Shown here piece after piece: positions 1 to 11,786 of a DNA stretch of 64,000 bases. Origin of the DNA: Scleromitrula shiraiana. Taxonomy: Eukaryota > Ascomycota > Leotiomycetes > Helotiales > Sclerotiniaceae. The translations under genes and the position numbers were made by a program. The DNA lies in the NCBI GenBank assembly GCA_028455995.1, contig JABELC010000001.1, forward strand, positions 372,001-436,000, in the 5' to 3' direction. How positions within the stretch are numbered: the first letter of the stretch is position 1; each line of letters opens with the position of its first letter. The notes beneath the pieces are model-generated. The model made no database searches. It saw only the letters and a program-made list of their open reading frames with translations, and had not been told where the DNA came from.

Positions 1-2296
1 TTGTGCCCAGTCTTGGTTGAGTCGACTGATGTGATATTGTGTTGACTGGAAGAAGATGAGCTCATCTCTGATACACTCTTTGATGAATATTCCTCTTGCG
101 TGTTGAGCTACAATCGACTCCTTGTCCTGTTGATTATTAATATATGGTATTTTGAATCTCATGTTGAGGAATATACCTTGATAATAGCCTCTGTCACCTT
201 CTCCATCTCTCCAGGCTTGACCAAACCCTCCGGCTTTGCACGTATAGTTTGCAATTTGGCCTCATTATTCTCTATTCTGCGTTCCAAATATGGTATGTTG
301 TCTTTGTCATATCGATCACGACGATCAAACATTTCTCTCATGCTGACAAGGGCGTCTCGCTGTCGCTTTAAGTCTTCCAAAACACCTTGGTTCCAGGCTT
401 TTGCCTCATCTTCAAGTAGACTTTGGCCGTTAGAAAGGTGCTTTGCTGTAGCATGGAGACCTTCATTCAATAACGGAACATCGTTTGTATCGGTAGCATA
501 GGCATCTTGAGATGCGTCGGTTAGTGATTGTAGTGAAAGCGCTATGCGCAATTGATCTGCAGCGAGTCCTTCATTTCGTTTAGAGAGGCGATCCACCAGA
601 GTGCACATATTTATGTATATCTCAGCAGAGCGTTTTACACCTTGACGAGTTTGGGCGAAAAGGTCATTGAGTGTAGCTGGAAGAGAGTCTTCAAGTCCAG
701 GAGGTAGCGGTCTTCCAACAAATTCTTCTTGAACGGATATAGTAGCTTGCTTTCGCCATACAGCAAGCTCCTGATGCTAATTAGCCTGAACTTAGCAAAA
801 ATGCCATCTACATAAGAGAATTAGCCGCTCACCGTTGGAACAGTCAAGAACATTATAACTAGTTGCTCTTGGCTGAGAACAGGATGTCGGACAAGTGCAT
901 TCGAAAAGCGAGCTAGGCCTCTCCGTCGCTTCTCGATAAATGAGTTGTCAGCTACAAGGTGGTTTCCATTCACTGTGATGTGTTGTTAGATTTGCATGCA
1001 ACCCAGAGTTATTAACATACCTGCAACTCTCTTGGGGGGCAGAAGAGGTAATTGCCTGAAAGGAAATCGTTTGTGCAGGCAATCCAATAACCAGACAAAA
1101 TCACTATATCTTCTTACAACCTTACTGTTTCTTCGGGTAGAAGAAACTTGATAGTTATGATGTTGGAACATGAACATCCCTTCCTTCTCGGGTAATAGTG
1201 TAATAACTATGTTTTCTTCCTGGCCGTTATTTACTTGACCACCTCCAAATGTTCGAGTTGGTGGGGTAGATTCTGGTCGTTCTCCCTCTCCACCATCCCC
1301 ACCAAAACCCCGACTTTCAGCTGCAGGAGTCACCGGATTGTTGAAGCTAGGGGTTGTGTCATAAGATCCCCAGCCTCCCATGGCTGGTTCGGTTGGAGCA
1401 CTCCTTGATTGTTGATGTCGAGTTCCATTCGAGCTACCTCCTGCCAACTGCGTTGTGAAATTACTTGTGGTTCTAACAGGTTCGCGGACTCCGTTACTCG
1501 TCGCTCCGTTCGATCGAGGACTTGCATGATTGTGACCTTTATGGAGATCGGGACTGCCCCACGGATCCGCTTCGGGAAATTCGAGGGTATCTTTTCGTAG
1601 CATCCGAGCTTTTGGAGGAGATTCGACCGCTGGCGCAGCTGGTGGTGTATTTGGTCGTTGAGTGGATTGTTCTGCTGATTCATCCACCACAGAGGTATCT
1701 GGTTTCGATGTTGATAATGTTGACAAACTTGGGAGTTTGGGCACTGGGAGATCTGCGCATTTATGTGATTAGCACAAGCGAAATGAGGTGACAACAATAA
1801 TAAAGCACTGACTTCTTCGTCTTTCGTCTACACCATCAAGAGTGATATCTTCTTTCTCTTGAGCTAGACCAATCAATGCCAATACCACATTGAATTCATT
1901 CCTTCCCAGATCTTGAAGTTGTCCATTAGGAGTGATAATTGTCATAATTCGGCTTTGCTCATCGGCTCCTAATTTGGCAGCACTTAGGACTTTTGCGACT
2001 CCGGCTGTACTTAGCTTTCCTCCAATCTCATTGCCATCCTTGAGCATATCGTCGAAGATATCAATATAACTATCTGGAACATCGGATGCTGGAAGAAGGG
2101 TCTTTAATAAATCCCCTCGAGCAGCCTTCTTTGGAGTTGGCATGTCCCAAGGTGATCCTCCTGAAACATCATCATCGTCTGCGAAAAGTGAAGATTTGGA
2201 ACCTGGCGTTGGACTCTCATCGTCGAATAGAGATAGTCGCGACTTGGAGGGGTTCGTTGCTACCGCAGGCTCATCGGGTTCTCCAAAGAGAGACAT
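1..2296 (-). CDS. MVP1: Sorting nexin MVP1 (3' end cut by window edge)
   Basis: Sorting nexin of the SNX8/Mvp1 type, which binds phosphatidylinositol 3-phosphate on endosomes and forms tubules for retrograde sorting to the Golgi. Exons read 2296-1813, 1752-1021, 972-833, 770-177 and 126-1, joined through introns of 60, 48, 62 and 50 nt. All junctions keep frame and give 692 residues before the window edge. The N-terminus (MSLFGEPDEP) is acidic and leads to an EH-like helical region at about residues 75-160. A Ser/Pro/Asn-rich linker follows, then a PX domain at about 335-460 containing VRRYSDFVWLL and the proline-rich PLLPPKR. The rest is a helical BAR-like region. The last visible exon continues the family C-terminus (DKESIVAQHARG, ISRLNQDWAQ), so only a short tail should be missing. 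Identification rests on the PX core and the C-terminus and is strong. Confidence 0.93.
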
Positions 2297-3180
2297 TATA
2301 TCCCCGATTATTATTTAGTAAGTAAAACTTATTTACAATGAATTAAAAATCGAATAATCTTGTGTCGTTATGTCGAATCTCGGAAAGCTTGGAAGCTCCA
2401 AACGGGGATTAGATATCATTTGCTCCAAGCGCCCATTTAATGATGTTGCCGACTGCATAAGCTCCGACCCCATGCAGATTCTAAAATGAACCTTGAAACT
2501 TACATACTTTCCCCGAATTCTAGACTATGGGATCTCCAAAGATTCTTATTGTGTAATCACCAGGTCATTGATATCAATGATATAAATTACCGGATATTAC
2601 TACTATATCGAAGTTCAAAAATTAATACATACCATCTACAAATTCGAGAGTCGTCGATTCTACATTGGACAAGCATGGAATATTCTTATTAGTAATCACC
2701 ATCAAAAAGTCTTTCGATTCATACATACTGTACAACTCTGTAAGACAGTTGAGCACATCAGAACGATTTATGAATATTTTCAATTGGACAATCAGAATGT
2801 TATATTATCTAGTTCAATGTTGAACAATTCAAATGCCATGCATGGATATATTAAAAGTCAAACATCTAAGACACCAGTTCTCATATCAGGTGGTTCATAA
2901 AGCTTCATTATCGGTAGGCCTTAAGTCACTGCCAAGCCAAAACTCATATAGATCTCGATCTTTTAACATATAATAGAGTATTTCCTCGGACATACCATGG
3001 GGGAAACCCTATCTCCTCTCGATGCACCTAACCCCCTTGGTCCTCATAGCGAAATCTGCGATGCTCTACTCTGTGATATTGTCCAGATGTAGGCTCTAGC
3101 AACTTCAACATCTATGCAGACCCAATTCGAAATATGACACAATTGTTCCATACATATCATACAAAAGAGTATCCAACTCT
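2297..3180. other. Intergenic spacer, no gene seen
   Basis: This spacer holds the promoter side of MVP1 and the 3' side of the uL15m gene. Short open frames here have no recognisable content or splice context. No tRNA or strong repeat was seen. Confidence 0.6.
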
Positions 3181-4170
3181 TTACCATATCCTGTTTGCAC
3201 TTGCTGCTGCGACCGATCCTGTCTTCTTCGACTTCTTTTGAAAGTTTCCTGTTCTAGGGGGCTTGAAGAACAAACTTGGTCCTTGACCCTCTTCCACCAA
3301 ATGGCTTAAATATCCTCTATGCGCGTAATCTCGATAGTATTCGATATCTTTACGACTTGTAGGATCTGGTAAACGGTACGCAAAGAGTGACGCGGCTGCT
3401 AAGATAGGCGAATCGACTAAGCTGGCATCCCTTGAGGAAAGAGGAACAAAACTAGACTCCATTTCGCCCTTCAAAATCCGTTTAATCGCTGGTTTTGTGT
3501 AGTATCTAGTCGTAACTTTTCCTCCAATTGCTTCAACGGCCTCAATCGCGGTTGCAGAGGCACGAGATACTAAAATATTGATTGGCGTCTTCAAATCATC
3601 TCTTCCTCTGGCTAGTAATTTCACCCCATCCTTCACACCATGTAAACATCTAGAGTCCACCAATTCCTTCAATGTAATAGGGCGTGTGGGATCAAGTCGC
3701 CCTTGATCGATCCAAAATTGTATGCGATTAAGGTTGATAGGAGACATTTCGACGGAGAATCTGAGAACAATGTCAGTTTTTAAATGTTCGAAAACAGTTC
3801 CTGATAAATCTGATTCCAAACAGGAATTGGCCGATCAAATTTAAAGATTGAAGAGAGATTCATACTGGTTCTCAAATCCTCTTGTCCCCTGGACAATCTC
3901 TTGTGGTGTTTGACCACCTTGAAATCTAGCAGGAACCTTTCCATGTTGCTTTTGACCCTTATGACCACGTCCTGATGTTTTTCCCTTCCCGGATGAAGGA
4001 CCTCGACCTCGACGAATTCGTTTATTATAGGCTCCCCGATTATCTGACAATGTTGCAAGAATGGAAGCATTTCGAACTTGCATGAATGGTGCCAGAAATG
4101 CAGCTAGAGGATTCGATGAAGTGGTCGCAGAACGGCAATAGGCCATCAGCGCTGGTAATTGTGGAGGCAT
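3181..4170 (-). CDS. MRPL10: Mitochondrial large-subunit ribosomal protein uL15m
   Basis: Component of the large subunit of the mitochondrial ribosome (bacterial L15 family; MRPL10 in yeast). Two exons, 4170-3866 and 3760-3181, joined across a 105-nt intron give 294 residues. The N-terminal ~30 residues carry arginine, serine and alanine and few acids, as expected for a mitochondrial presequence. The uL15 signature follows: NKRIRRGRGPSSGKGKTSGR, then GHKGQKQHGK and a phenylalanine-glycine-glycine turn. The second exon carries the C-terminal half (PINLNRIQFWIDQGRL, then LLARG and SRASATAIEAVEAIGG). The length suits fungal mitochondrial L15 proteins, which extend beyond bacterial L15. The start is the first ATG before the presequence. 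It lies head to tail behind MVP1, 884 bp away, with its own promoter. Confidence 0.93.
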
Positions 4171-5443
4171 GTTTTTATTATATTGTTGAATTCAATCAAC
4201 TCGCCGCTCGTATGAAAGGCCTGGAGTTGATTGACGTTGATATCAAGCTTTTGAGGCTCGAATAATTATCAAATTTCCAAGGTTGTTGATTGGCTTATCA
4301 AAATGAGAATACCAAAGCTGCTTTTAGAAAGAAATTTATCGTACTTACTCTAAGGGGGAAAAATATAAAGTCTGAAAAAGATATTAAAATAAACGATTTT
4401 GATGATAATTTTGGTGTATTTTTAATATATTTTTTATATATCCGAGTCATACTAGTAATACCAATTTTTATTTTATCAAAATTAATATTAAAGAATTAAA
4501 AAATTAATTAATTAATTAATCAATAGTTTTATTCTAATAGTATATACTACTAGTAACTTAAATAATTCTTTTTTTTAAATATTATTCATTCAAGTTAGTA
4601 ATAAAATATAAATATTTAAAAATATCGATTTTTAATGATTTTTAATGATAAATTCAAAAATTTTAAATGTCTAGCCAACTACTAGTACTGTAATAATACT
4701 CCGTATCTGGGGCAATTATTAAATTACCACATCCATGATACTTGACCAAAAAATCTCGTCTCCATGTTGTATTACTCTTGTGGTTCTTATACCGTTTTAG
4801 AGTAAGCATTGAATAATATCCTTATATACCCCTAAAATTATAGTGATAAACTTTGTATGGAAGTTTTGAATTATCTCGAATTATCTTGAATTATCTCCAA
4901 TTATTTCGAATTATCTCGAATTAATAACTTATAACTTCTTTCAATGTAGTTCAGTGTAATAATTCATTATAGTTCATTATATTTAATCATCAATTTGACA
5001 AGCTATTATTTCAGGTTATAAATAATGAGATAATATGTAACTCCAGGCCTCCTTTAGTAGTCTGTTCCAATTCAGTACCTAGGTACGGAAGTAGATCAGA
5101 TCAGACCCCGGGCCAAGAATCTGTATAAGGGAATTTCCCAATAACCATTCACACCCTCGATAATAATAATTTCTCTTTCTTTCTCCCCCCGATGGATCTT
5201 ATGAATCTTATGAATCTTATAATTCTTATCCCATCTTTCCAATTTTCTATGTCATTTCAATCTTCGTCGCTACTCTTCTAATGGCCTTTTCTTATATACA
5301 TCTATCATCTTCACTTTATTTATGACAAGTTCTTTCATACTAACATGTTAATGCTCCAATACTCATAGCACCCATGATACAAGTAGCATTCAAGAGATAT
5401 TAATACGAAATTGAAAATTGGGAGTGATAAATCAATTGTCACA
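4171..5443. other. Spacer with an extremely AT-rich island (about 4290-4720)
   Basis: The core from about 4300 to 4700 is nearly all A and T, with runs such as TTAATTAATTAA. It stands out against the flanking genes. A short open frame in it (4290-4499) has no recognisable domain and a composition set by the AT bias. The block could be a mutated transposon remnant or simply AT-rich spacer, and no terminal repeats were found. The last ~400 bases are pyrimidine-rich and probably the promoter of the GT90 gene. Confidence 0.5.
4868..4927. repeat. 10-bp tandem repeat (GAATTATCTC units)
   Basis: About five to six imperfect copies of the decamer GAATTATCTC lie end to end, with single-base variants (TATCTT, CAATTATTTC). 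Confidence 0.85.
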
Positions 5444-7514
5444 ATGGGTAGCTTCGATCGCGGACAACGACGATTCTTCCTCTTTTTAATCTCGACGGGA
5501 CTTGTCATTCTTTTGTTCAATCTTTCTATGCTCTCAGGTACAGATGTGCGCTCAAAAGTTAAGCAAATTCCAATCCCAGGTATCAAACAGAAACCAGATC
5601 CCAATGTAAGTATCCTCCGCCTCTCAAATTAACAAATAGCTTTCTGATATCTTTCATAGGCCCCAAAAGTATCATCAGATCATGGAAAGTTCGACGTGGT
5701 AGATATTGCAGATCAGCATCCAATAGTGGAACTCATGAAATTGGCAGACGAATCTTTTCAAGCGTACGATGAAAGTAGATCAACCACTTTCAAGGAGGCT
5801 GTTTCGAAATACAGGTCGAGATATGGGAGGAATCCACCACCAGGTTTCAGGGATTGGTATAGATTTGCTCGAGATAGAAATGTTTACAACATCGACGATT
5901 TTGAGCAGGTTATGGACGATTTGCGCCCCTTTTGGGGCGTGGAGCCTGCTTTAATAAGATCTTATGCGGCGCAATTGCACAAAAAGGAAGATGGCACATC
6001 AGGAATACATATACGGGATGGAAAAGTCTGGAAGTTGACTAATGAGAACTGGCGAGCTGAAACGTTTGCCAAAATGGTGGAACCATTTGTTGAGCATCTT
6101 CCAGATATGGACATTGCTATGAACAGATTGGACCAGCCTAGGTTAGCAGTACCATGGGATGACATGCAAGCCTTACTTGCGAAGGAGGAGGCATCCCGAC
6201 GTATTTATCCCGAATCCTCAGCCGAATGGACTTCGAATATGACCGGCTTCTATAAGGAGAACGAAACTGAACCTGTTATACCAAATGCGGAGTGGTTTGG
6301 AGCTGCTGGAAAGCAATACATGATAATCGCGAAGGAAGCATGTCCTCCGGAATCCCATGCACGAGATTCTCACTCTTTACAGGCTGCTGCTGAAGCCACC
6401 TACAAAAGCTCAGATGGCGGCTTTATTACGAATTTCAATCTCTCCTCCGATTTATGTACGGTTGGTCCTGAAATCCAACAGCAACATGGATTTCTTTATG
6501 CAAGCAGTTCAGTGCAAGCTAGCAAGCTATTATTACCTGTCTTTGGAGAGTGCAAGACCAATATCAACAACGATATCTTATTTCCAGCAAATATGTACTA
6601 CACAGACGATGAAAGATATACCTACGATCCCACCGAAGATGTGGGCTGGGACGATAAAGAGGACAATATGATATGGAGAGGTGTTAGCTCCGGTGGAACC
6701 AATACAGCAGAGACCTGGAAGACTATGCACCGTCAAAGATTGGCCCTTTTGACAAACGCCACAGAGATGCAAGACAAAGATGTTGCAATCATGAGTATGG
6801 ATCTGAATAACGCAGGTGCATATCAAAAATATCCACACTTTCAACCCAGCGATTTTGCGGCCAAACATACAGACGTTGGCTTTACCGAGCCATATTCCTG
6901 CGTACCGGACTGTTCATTCTACGATAACGTATGGACTTACAAGCCCTCGATCTCCCTAACCCAACAATTCAAAAATAAATTCCTCATCGACGTTGATGGA
7001 CATTCATTCTCGGGACGCTGGCACGCTTTCCTCGAAAGTAAGAGTCTAGGTATTAAGAGCACGATATTTAGAGAATGGCATGATTCGAGATTATTCGCTT
7101 GGAGACATTTCGTCCCGTTGGATAATCGCTACGATGAGTTGTATAGTATTTTGACTTATTTTATCGGGGAGGGGGACCCGAGGACGGCGGGCAGGGATGG
7201 GAAGGCTTATGTGCAACGACATGATTTTGAGGGGAGGAAATTGGGAAGACAGGGGAGGGAATGGGCTAAGAAGGTTTTAAGGAAGGAGGACCTTGAGGTG
7301 AGAATTTTTTCCCCCCATCCTATTATTTGCATGCTAGTAGATCGATTTGCTTCTACTTTACTAATACGAGAAATTACAGATCTACACCTATAGATTACTA
7401 ATCGAATATGCACGCATCATCGACGATAATAGGGATCGCATAGGATATTCAGGCGACGGAAGCGAATTGGACAAATATGATGGCAAAAATCCGGTTAGTG
7501 GTCAACATGGATAG
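5444..7514 (+). CDS. GT90 (CAP10-like) glycosyltransferase, type II membrane protein
   Basis: Probable Golgi glycosyltransferase of family GT90, the family of the Cryptococcus Cap10/Cxt1 xylosyltransferases. Exons 5444-5605, 5660-7297 and 7380-7514, joined across 54- and 82-nt introns, give 644 residues. A short basic N-terminus (MGSFDRGQRR) precedes one membrane segment at about residues 11-30, as in a type II Golgi anchor. The lumenal part has several possible N-glycosylation sites (NMT, NET, NLS). Conserved CAP10-type elements near the C-terminus include NMIWRGVSSGG, a Cys pair in EPYSCVPDCSF, FLIDVDGHSFSGRW and WHDSRLFAWRHFVPL. The acidic and aromatic cluster in the last two is the expected sugar-nucleotide region. 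The acceptor cannot be read from sequence; xylosyl transfer is only the best-known activity. The ATG at 5444 is the only in-frame one before the membrane segment. Confidence 0.88.
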
Positions 7515-8048
7515 ATTGGTGGGTAATTATAGGGAGGGATGGAGGGGTGGATGGATACTTGGGGGTATGTTACTTTTCGGAATGATGGCTATGGATGGAT
7601 GGATGGATGGATGGATGGATGGATGGATGGGTGGGATTTAGCATAAGCGAGGGCGTTTGGGAATTGTGGAAATCGTTTCTTTCTTTGGTGATGGTTCTTT
7701 TTGGGGGTGGTGGGTAGGGTGGCTCTTGTATTTATGTATACATGATACATTGGTTGAGTGAGAGGGTGAGGGGAAGGGAAAGGAGAGGGGGAGTAAATCC
7801 CATTGTAATCATCTACTTGGTACTTACTTACATACCTACATACCTACATACGTACGTACATACATACATACATACATACATACCTATAAAAGAAAAAATT
7901 AATGGGAATTTGAAAAGAAGGAGATAGCATAGGATAGGACGGGACAGGACAGGACAAGATGAACTTGGAATGGAATGGGTGCATGATTGGTTTTATATTC
8001 CTCTGGGTTTTTGGTATGGTATGATATGATATGAGATGGATGTTCAGC

Positions 8049-8084
<36 letters not shown>

Positions 8085-9417
8085 AGAAGATTGATTCGTT
8101 GTATTTACCAGATTAGTGTGCCTGTGATTCGTTGCTTGAAGTTTACATTCGAATGTAAATAATTAGCCTAGTGGCCGATCTAAGGATACTCGCAGTAGAT
8201 CTATATTAATCCCCTCATCTCTTTCTGTTTCTCTACTCTCCAACTCCCTGTATACATGAATGTAGATGAATAGACAGGCAATTAAATATATGCCTATATC
8301 TTCAAGTGAAGTGACATTGGCGTTTCCCTTGTACTCATATCCTCCTCTCTGTATTATTGTGATGCATGTCTATTCTATTCTCGTCCATGCATTGTTCTTG
8401 TCTGCAATGTCTGTTTTGTTTGGATTGGCTTCGCTGAAGCCTTTATATGTATATATATATATCAAAGTTGTGATTGATATATTTATTTTTCGTCCTTTCT
8501 TGCTTGTGTGCAGTATGTAGCTTTGTAGATGTGTAGTTTGTTTCCGTTTAACTTGACCTAATCTGGGTCCAAACATAGATTAGGATGTATGATGATTGGT
8601 ATAGAGCGTTGATACTTCTAAGTAGATATAGAACTGAATAGATTTGTATGGAGATGTGGGTCCTGTATGGAAATGTAAACTTTGCGTTTTCAGGGGACAA
8701 ACATCATTACATACTCTTCTTTTCGAGCGGGTAGCAGGCTGGTTTAGATGTAGGGAAATCCCCGGCGGATAAGATATATCTAGAGTTCCACCGTGTTCTA
8801 ATATTGGGAGAAGAAGGAGATGCGAATGTGCCTGTGGAAAGTATTCAAGATCATAGTGATTGTGATGCTTGTATCATAGAAGCATCTCAGGAATTATGAT
8901 AGACGACATCGTAGTGAACCACAGCTACTTACTGGTGCGTGGTTCATTGTACACGCTCATCAATCCCTAAATTTGTGATAATGGCGATGAGGGGGGCTCG
9001 CACTGTTGAATAAATATTCAGAAGAAACCATTCGTTGCGGGAAGGTTAATGTGGAATGGAGACAGAATGAATAGGATGAGAAGCCGTATATATGAATCTG
9101 AACCCTTTGAAATTTTAACCTGTTATCTGTTATTTTGATGGGGTTTTCAAAGGTACGTCTTCACGTTGCTTTTTATACCTTCACTGGCTTGGAGTGTGGG
9201 GTGCGGGGTAGGTACATACCTACGTTGTATGTATCCAGCGTTGAAGGCGAGGGTGGAATAAACTGCCATTCATGATACCAGAAATTTACTGCCGGTATAT
9301 AGCAGAATAGACACATTTGATCCACACTATTCGATTAAGATACCAAGTGGAATCGGATGAAGAGGTGCAGATCTAGGTATTTGGAGGCGACCTAGATAGG
9401 TGACTTAGACATCGTTA
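7515..9417. other. Repeat-rich intergenic spacer, no gene seen
   Basis: This 1.9-kb stretch is a patchwork of microsatellites: (ATGG)n at about 7588-7631, (TACA)n-like at about 7826-7886, and (ATTG)n at about 8051-8085. G-rich and T-rich strings lie between them. Open frames through the repeats encode only the repeat. Confidence 0.7.
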
Positions 9418-10053
9418 ATGACAAATGTTATAGGCAGAGCAGACATTAATTCGAAGAGTCGAAAGAATTCGATACCAATTTCATGGGCAGCTGATAAGGG
9501 GCACGAAAATATCGTTAAATTGCTACTTGATACAGATAATGTAGATGCCGACCTCAAAAACATATGGGGTGATACACCACTTCAAAGAGCTTTGTCTAGA
9601 GGGCACGAAAATATCGTTATCCTACTACTTGATACAGGTAAAGTAGATACCAATTCCAGGAATATATCCGATAACACACGGCTTTATCATGCTTCACGGG
9701 ATGGGCACAAGAATGTTGTTAAACTACTACTTGCTACAGGCAAAGTGGATATCAATTCCAAAAATAAATCAGGCAAGGCACCGCTTCATTTAGCTTCATG
9801 GAACGGACGCGAGAATATTGTCAAATTACTACTTGATACTGGCAAAGTGGACGTTAATTCGAGAAACAAAGAGGGTAAAACACCGTATATGCTAGCTAGG
9901 GACCCACCAAAATGGTCAGTTAGAGAACGGAAGTATGATAATATCATGAGGCTACTACTTGAGGCAGGCGCTGATGCGAATGATTTAGCTGATTCAGACG
10001 CTTCAGATGTCTCAGATGTCGCAGCTGCTTTATATAATTCAGATGATTCTTAA
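9418..10053 (+). CDS. Small ankyrin-repeat protein, possibly a remnant
   Basis: Single-exon frame of 211 residues made almost wholly of ankyrin repeats. Four full units of about 34 residues are visible, each carrying a variant of GHENIVKLLLDTGKVD followed by N-S-R/K-N. A fifth degenerate unit follows (NIMRLLLEAGADAN), then a Ser/Asp-rich tail. Consensus ankyrin residues (L-L-L, G-H/R, TPL-like turns) are kept in most units; TRLYHAS and IPISWAA are decayed versions of the TPLHLAA box. An in-frame TAG lies 12 bp before the ATG, so the frame does not extend upstream without an intron. In such fungi, arrays of this style often form the C-terminus of NACHT or HET-type proteins, and no such domain is nearby. 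It may be a stand-alone ankyrin gene or the tail of a lost larger one. Function is not assignable. Confidence 0.6.
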   Translation: MTNVIGRADINSKSRKNSIPISWAADKGHENIVKLLLDTDNVDADLKNIWGDTPLQRALSRGHENIVILLLDTGKVDTNSRNISDNTRLYHASRDGHKNVVKLLLATGKVDINSKNKSGKAPLHLASWNGRENIVKLLLDTGKVDVNSRNKEGKTPYMLARDPPKWSVRERKYDNIMRLLLEAGADANDLADSDASDVSDVAAALYNSDDS

Positions 10054-11786
10054 GGAGCTTTCATCTAAACTCTTCATTCCACATACAATCAAACTCACTA
10101 CGAAATCGCCAGTATCTATCTATGAATATAAACCCTCAAATCAGCAACCACAAGTTTATTTGAAACCATGTGATATTAAATCTTCCCTCCTTGTACTTTT
10201 CTCAAATATAGTACATACTTCCCATCCCAGCATATCACATTCAAAAACCCAAACCCAAAAAGCAAAGATCAAAAACAAACCACCCACCCTATCACACACC
10301 ACTCAATCACACATACTCTAAATATAAACATATAACTCCGCTTCAATATACAACCAAAAAACATCTACAAACTACCACCCACCACCTACCACTTACCACC
10401 CATAAACACCCCCCTTTCCATAAATCCACCCCCTCTCCCCTCCTTCCCCAAAAATTCAACCAATACAACCAAGAAACTCCCATCATCAAACCACCACACC
10501 CGACCAACGCTCCTCCCCCTCTAAAAAAAATTACAAGAGCAAAAGAGGGATAAATATCAAACATCAAATATCAAATATTATCTATTTACATCTATACATA
10601 TACATTTACATCTACATCTACGACCTTCATTTTCTTTATATTTACTTCATCATCGAAATGAATGGAGTTGAGCATACTAAATTTAGAAAATTGAATATAG
10701 ATTATAGATTATAGAAGAAAATAAAGATTAGTATGAGGAGTGGAAGTAAAGGTGATGAATAAATAGTATATATGCAATGATCACCCTATATGTTGAATGG
10801 TTATGCAGATTGAGTAGATGGATGGATGGATGGATGGATGGATAAGTATATTCAAGTGAGTGAGGTGTTTTTATGGATACATTTATATAAATATATGAGT
10901 ATATATATATGGATGGGATTTTTGTATATATTAGTTGTGGATTATCGAGAGAAGAGTAAATGGTATAACATATAAAACATAAAGATCAAATAAATTAAAC
11001 AAGTAAAGAGGCAGTGAGCTTGGAGGTAGTGAGGTTAGTACAGTAAGACATCATACATATTCACAATCACACAGAAGATATATTAGAAATTATACATTAG
11101 AAATTATACATTAGAAATTATACATTAGAGATTATACATTAGAGATTATACATTAGAGATTAGACATTATTATCCAAGTTCCTTTCTATCCGTTTAACTC
11201 CAATCCCAATCCCAATTCCATTCCCTTTCCCAATCCCTTTCCTGCCTTCCACCCCAACTCCAACCCCAATCCCATTAGTATTACCATTAGTATTACTAAC
11301 CCCAATCCCATCCCCAATCCCAATCCCATTACCATTTCCACCCCAACTCCACCTCCATTACCACCTCAGCCCCAATCCCATTAGCATTAGCATTAGTATT
11401 ACCATTACTAACCCCAATCCCAGCCCCAACTCCAACCCCAACTCCAACCCCATTACTATTACTATTACCATTACCATTCCCGACCACCCACCCCAAAGGT
11501 AAGTCCGTTGCGCCATATCCCTAGCGCCATTCCCATAGCGCCATTCCCATCCATAGCGCCATTCCCATTCCCATTCCCAAACCCGCTCCTTCTTTCCCAT
11601 CTCGCTGTTCCCATCCCCTTCTTCCCAATCAGAGATAGATCAAGAAGAAGTAAGAAAGAAGATTATTAATAGATGAGAAGAAGAGAACCCCAACGCCTTC
11701 CCATTCCCATTTTCCCAATCCCAATCCCATTTTTTTGTGAATTTCTTATATTATATTTTTTTTTTGTTTTTTTGTTTTTTTTGTTT
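10054..11786. other. Repeat-rich intergenic spacer, no gene seen
   Basis: The stretch contains C-rich/A-rich low complexity (about 10200-10560), a short (GGAT)n run near 10817-10845, a 15-bp tandem repeat (11082-11168), and an irregular pyrimidine-rich array of CCCAAT, CCCATT and CCATTACC motifs (about 11190-11600). Frames crossing the latter are repeat translations. Confidence 0.7.
11082..11168. repeat. 15-bp tandem repeat
   Basis: About six head-to-tail copies of ATTAGAAATTATACA, drifting to ATTAGAGATTATACA and then ATTAGAGATTAGACA. The ordered drift suggests stepwise local duplication. Confidence 0.9.
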
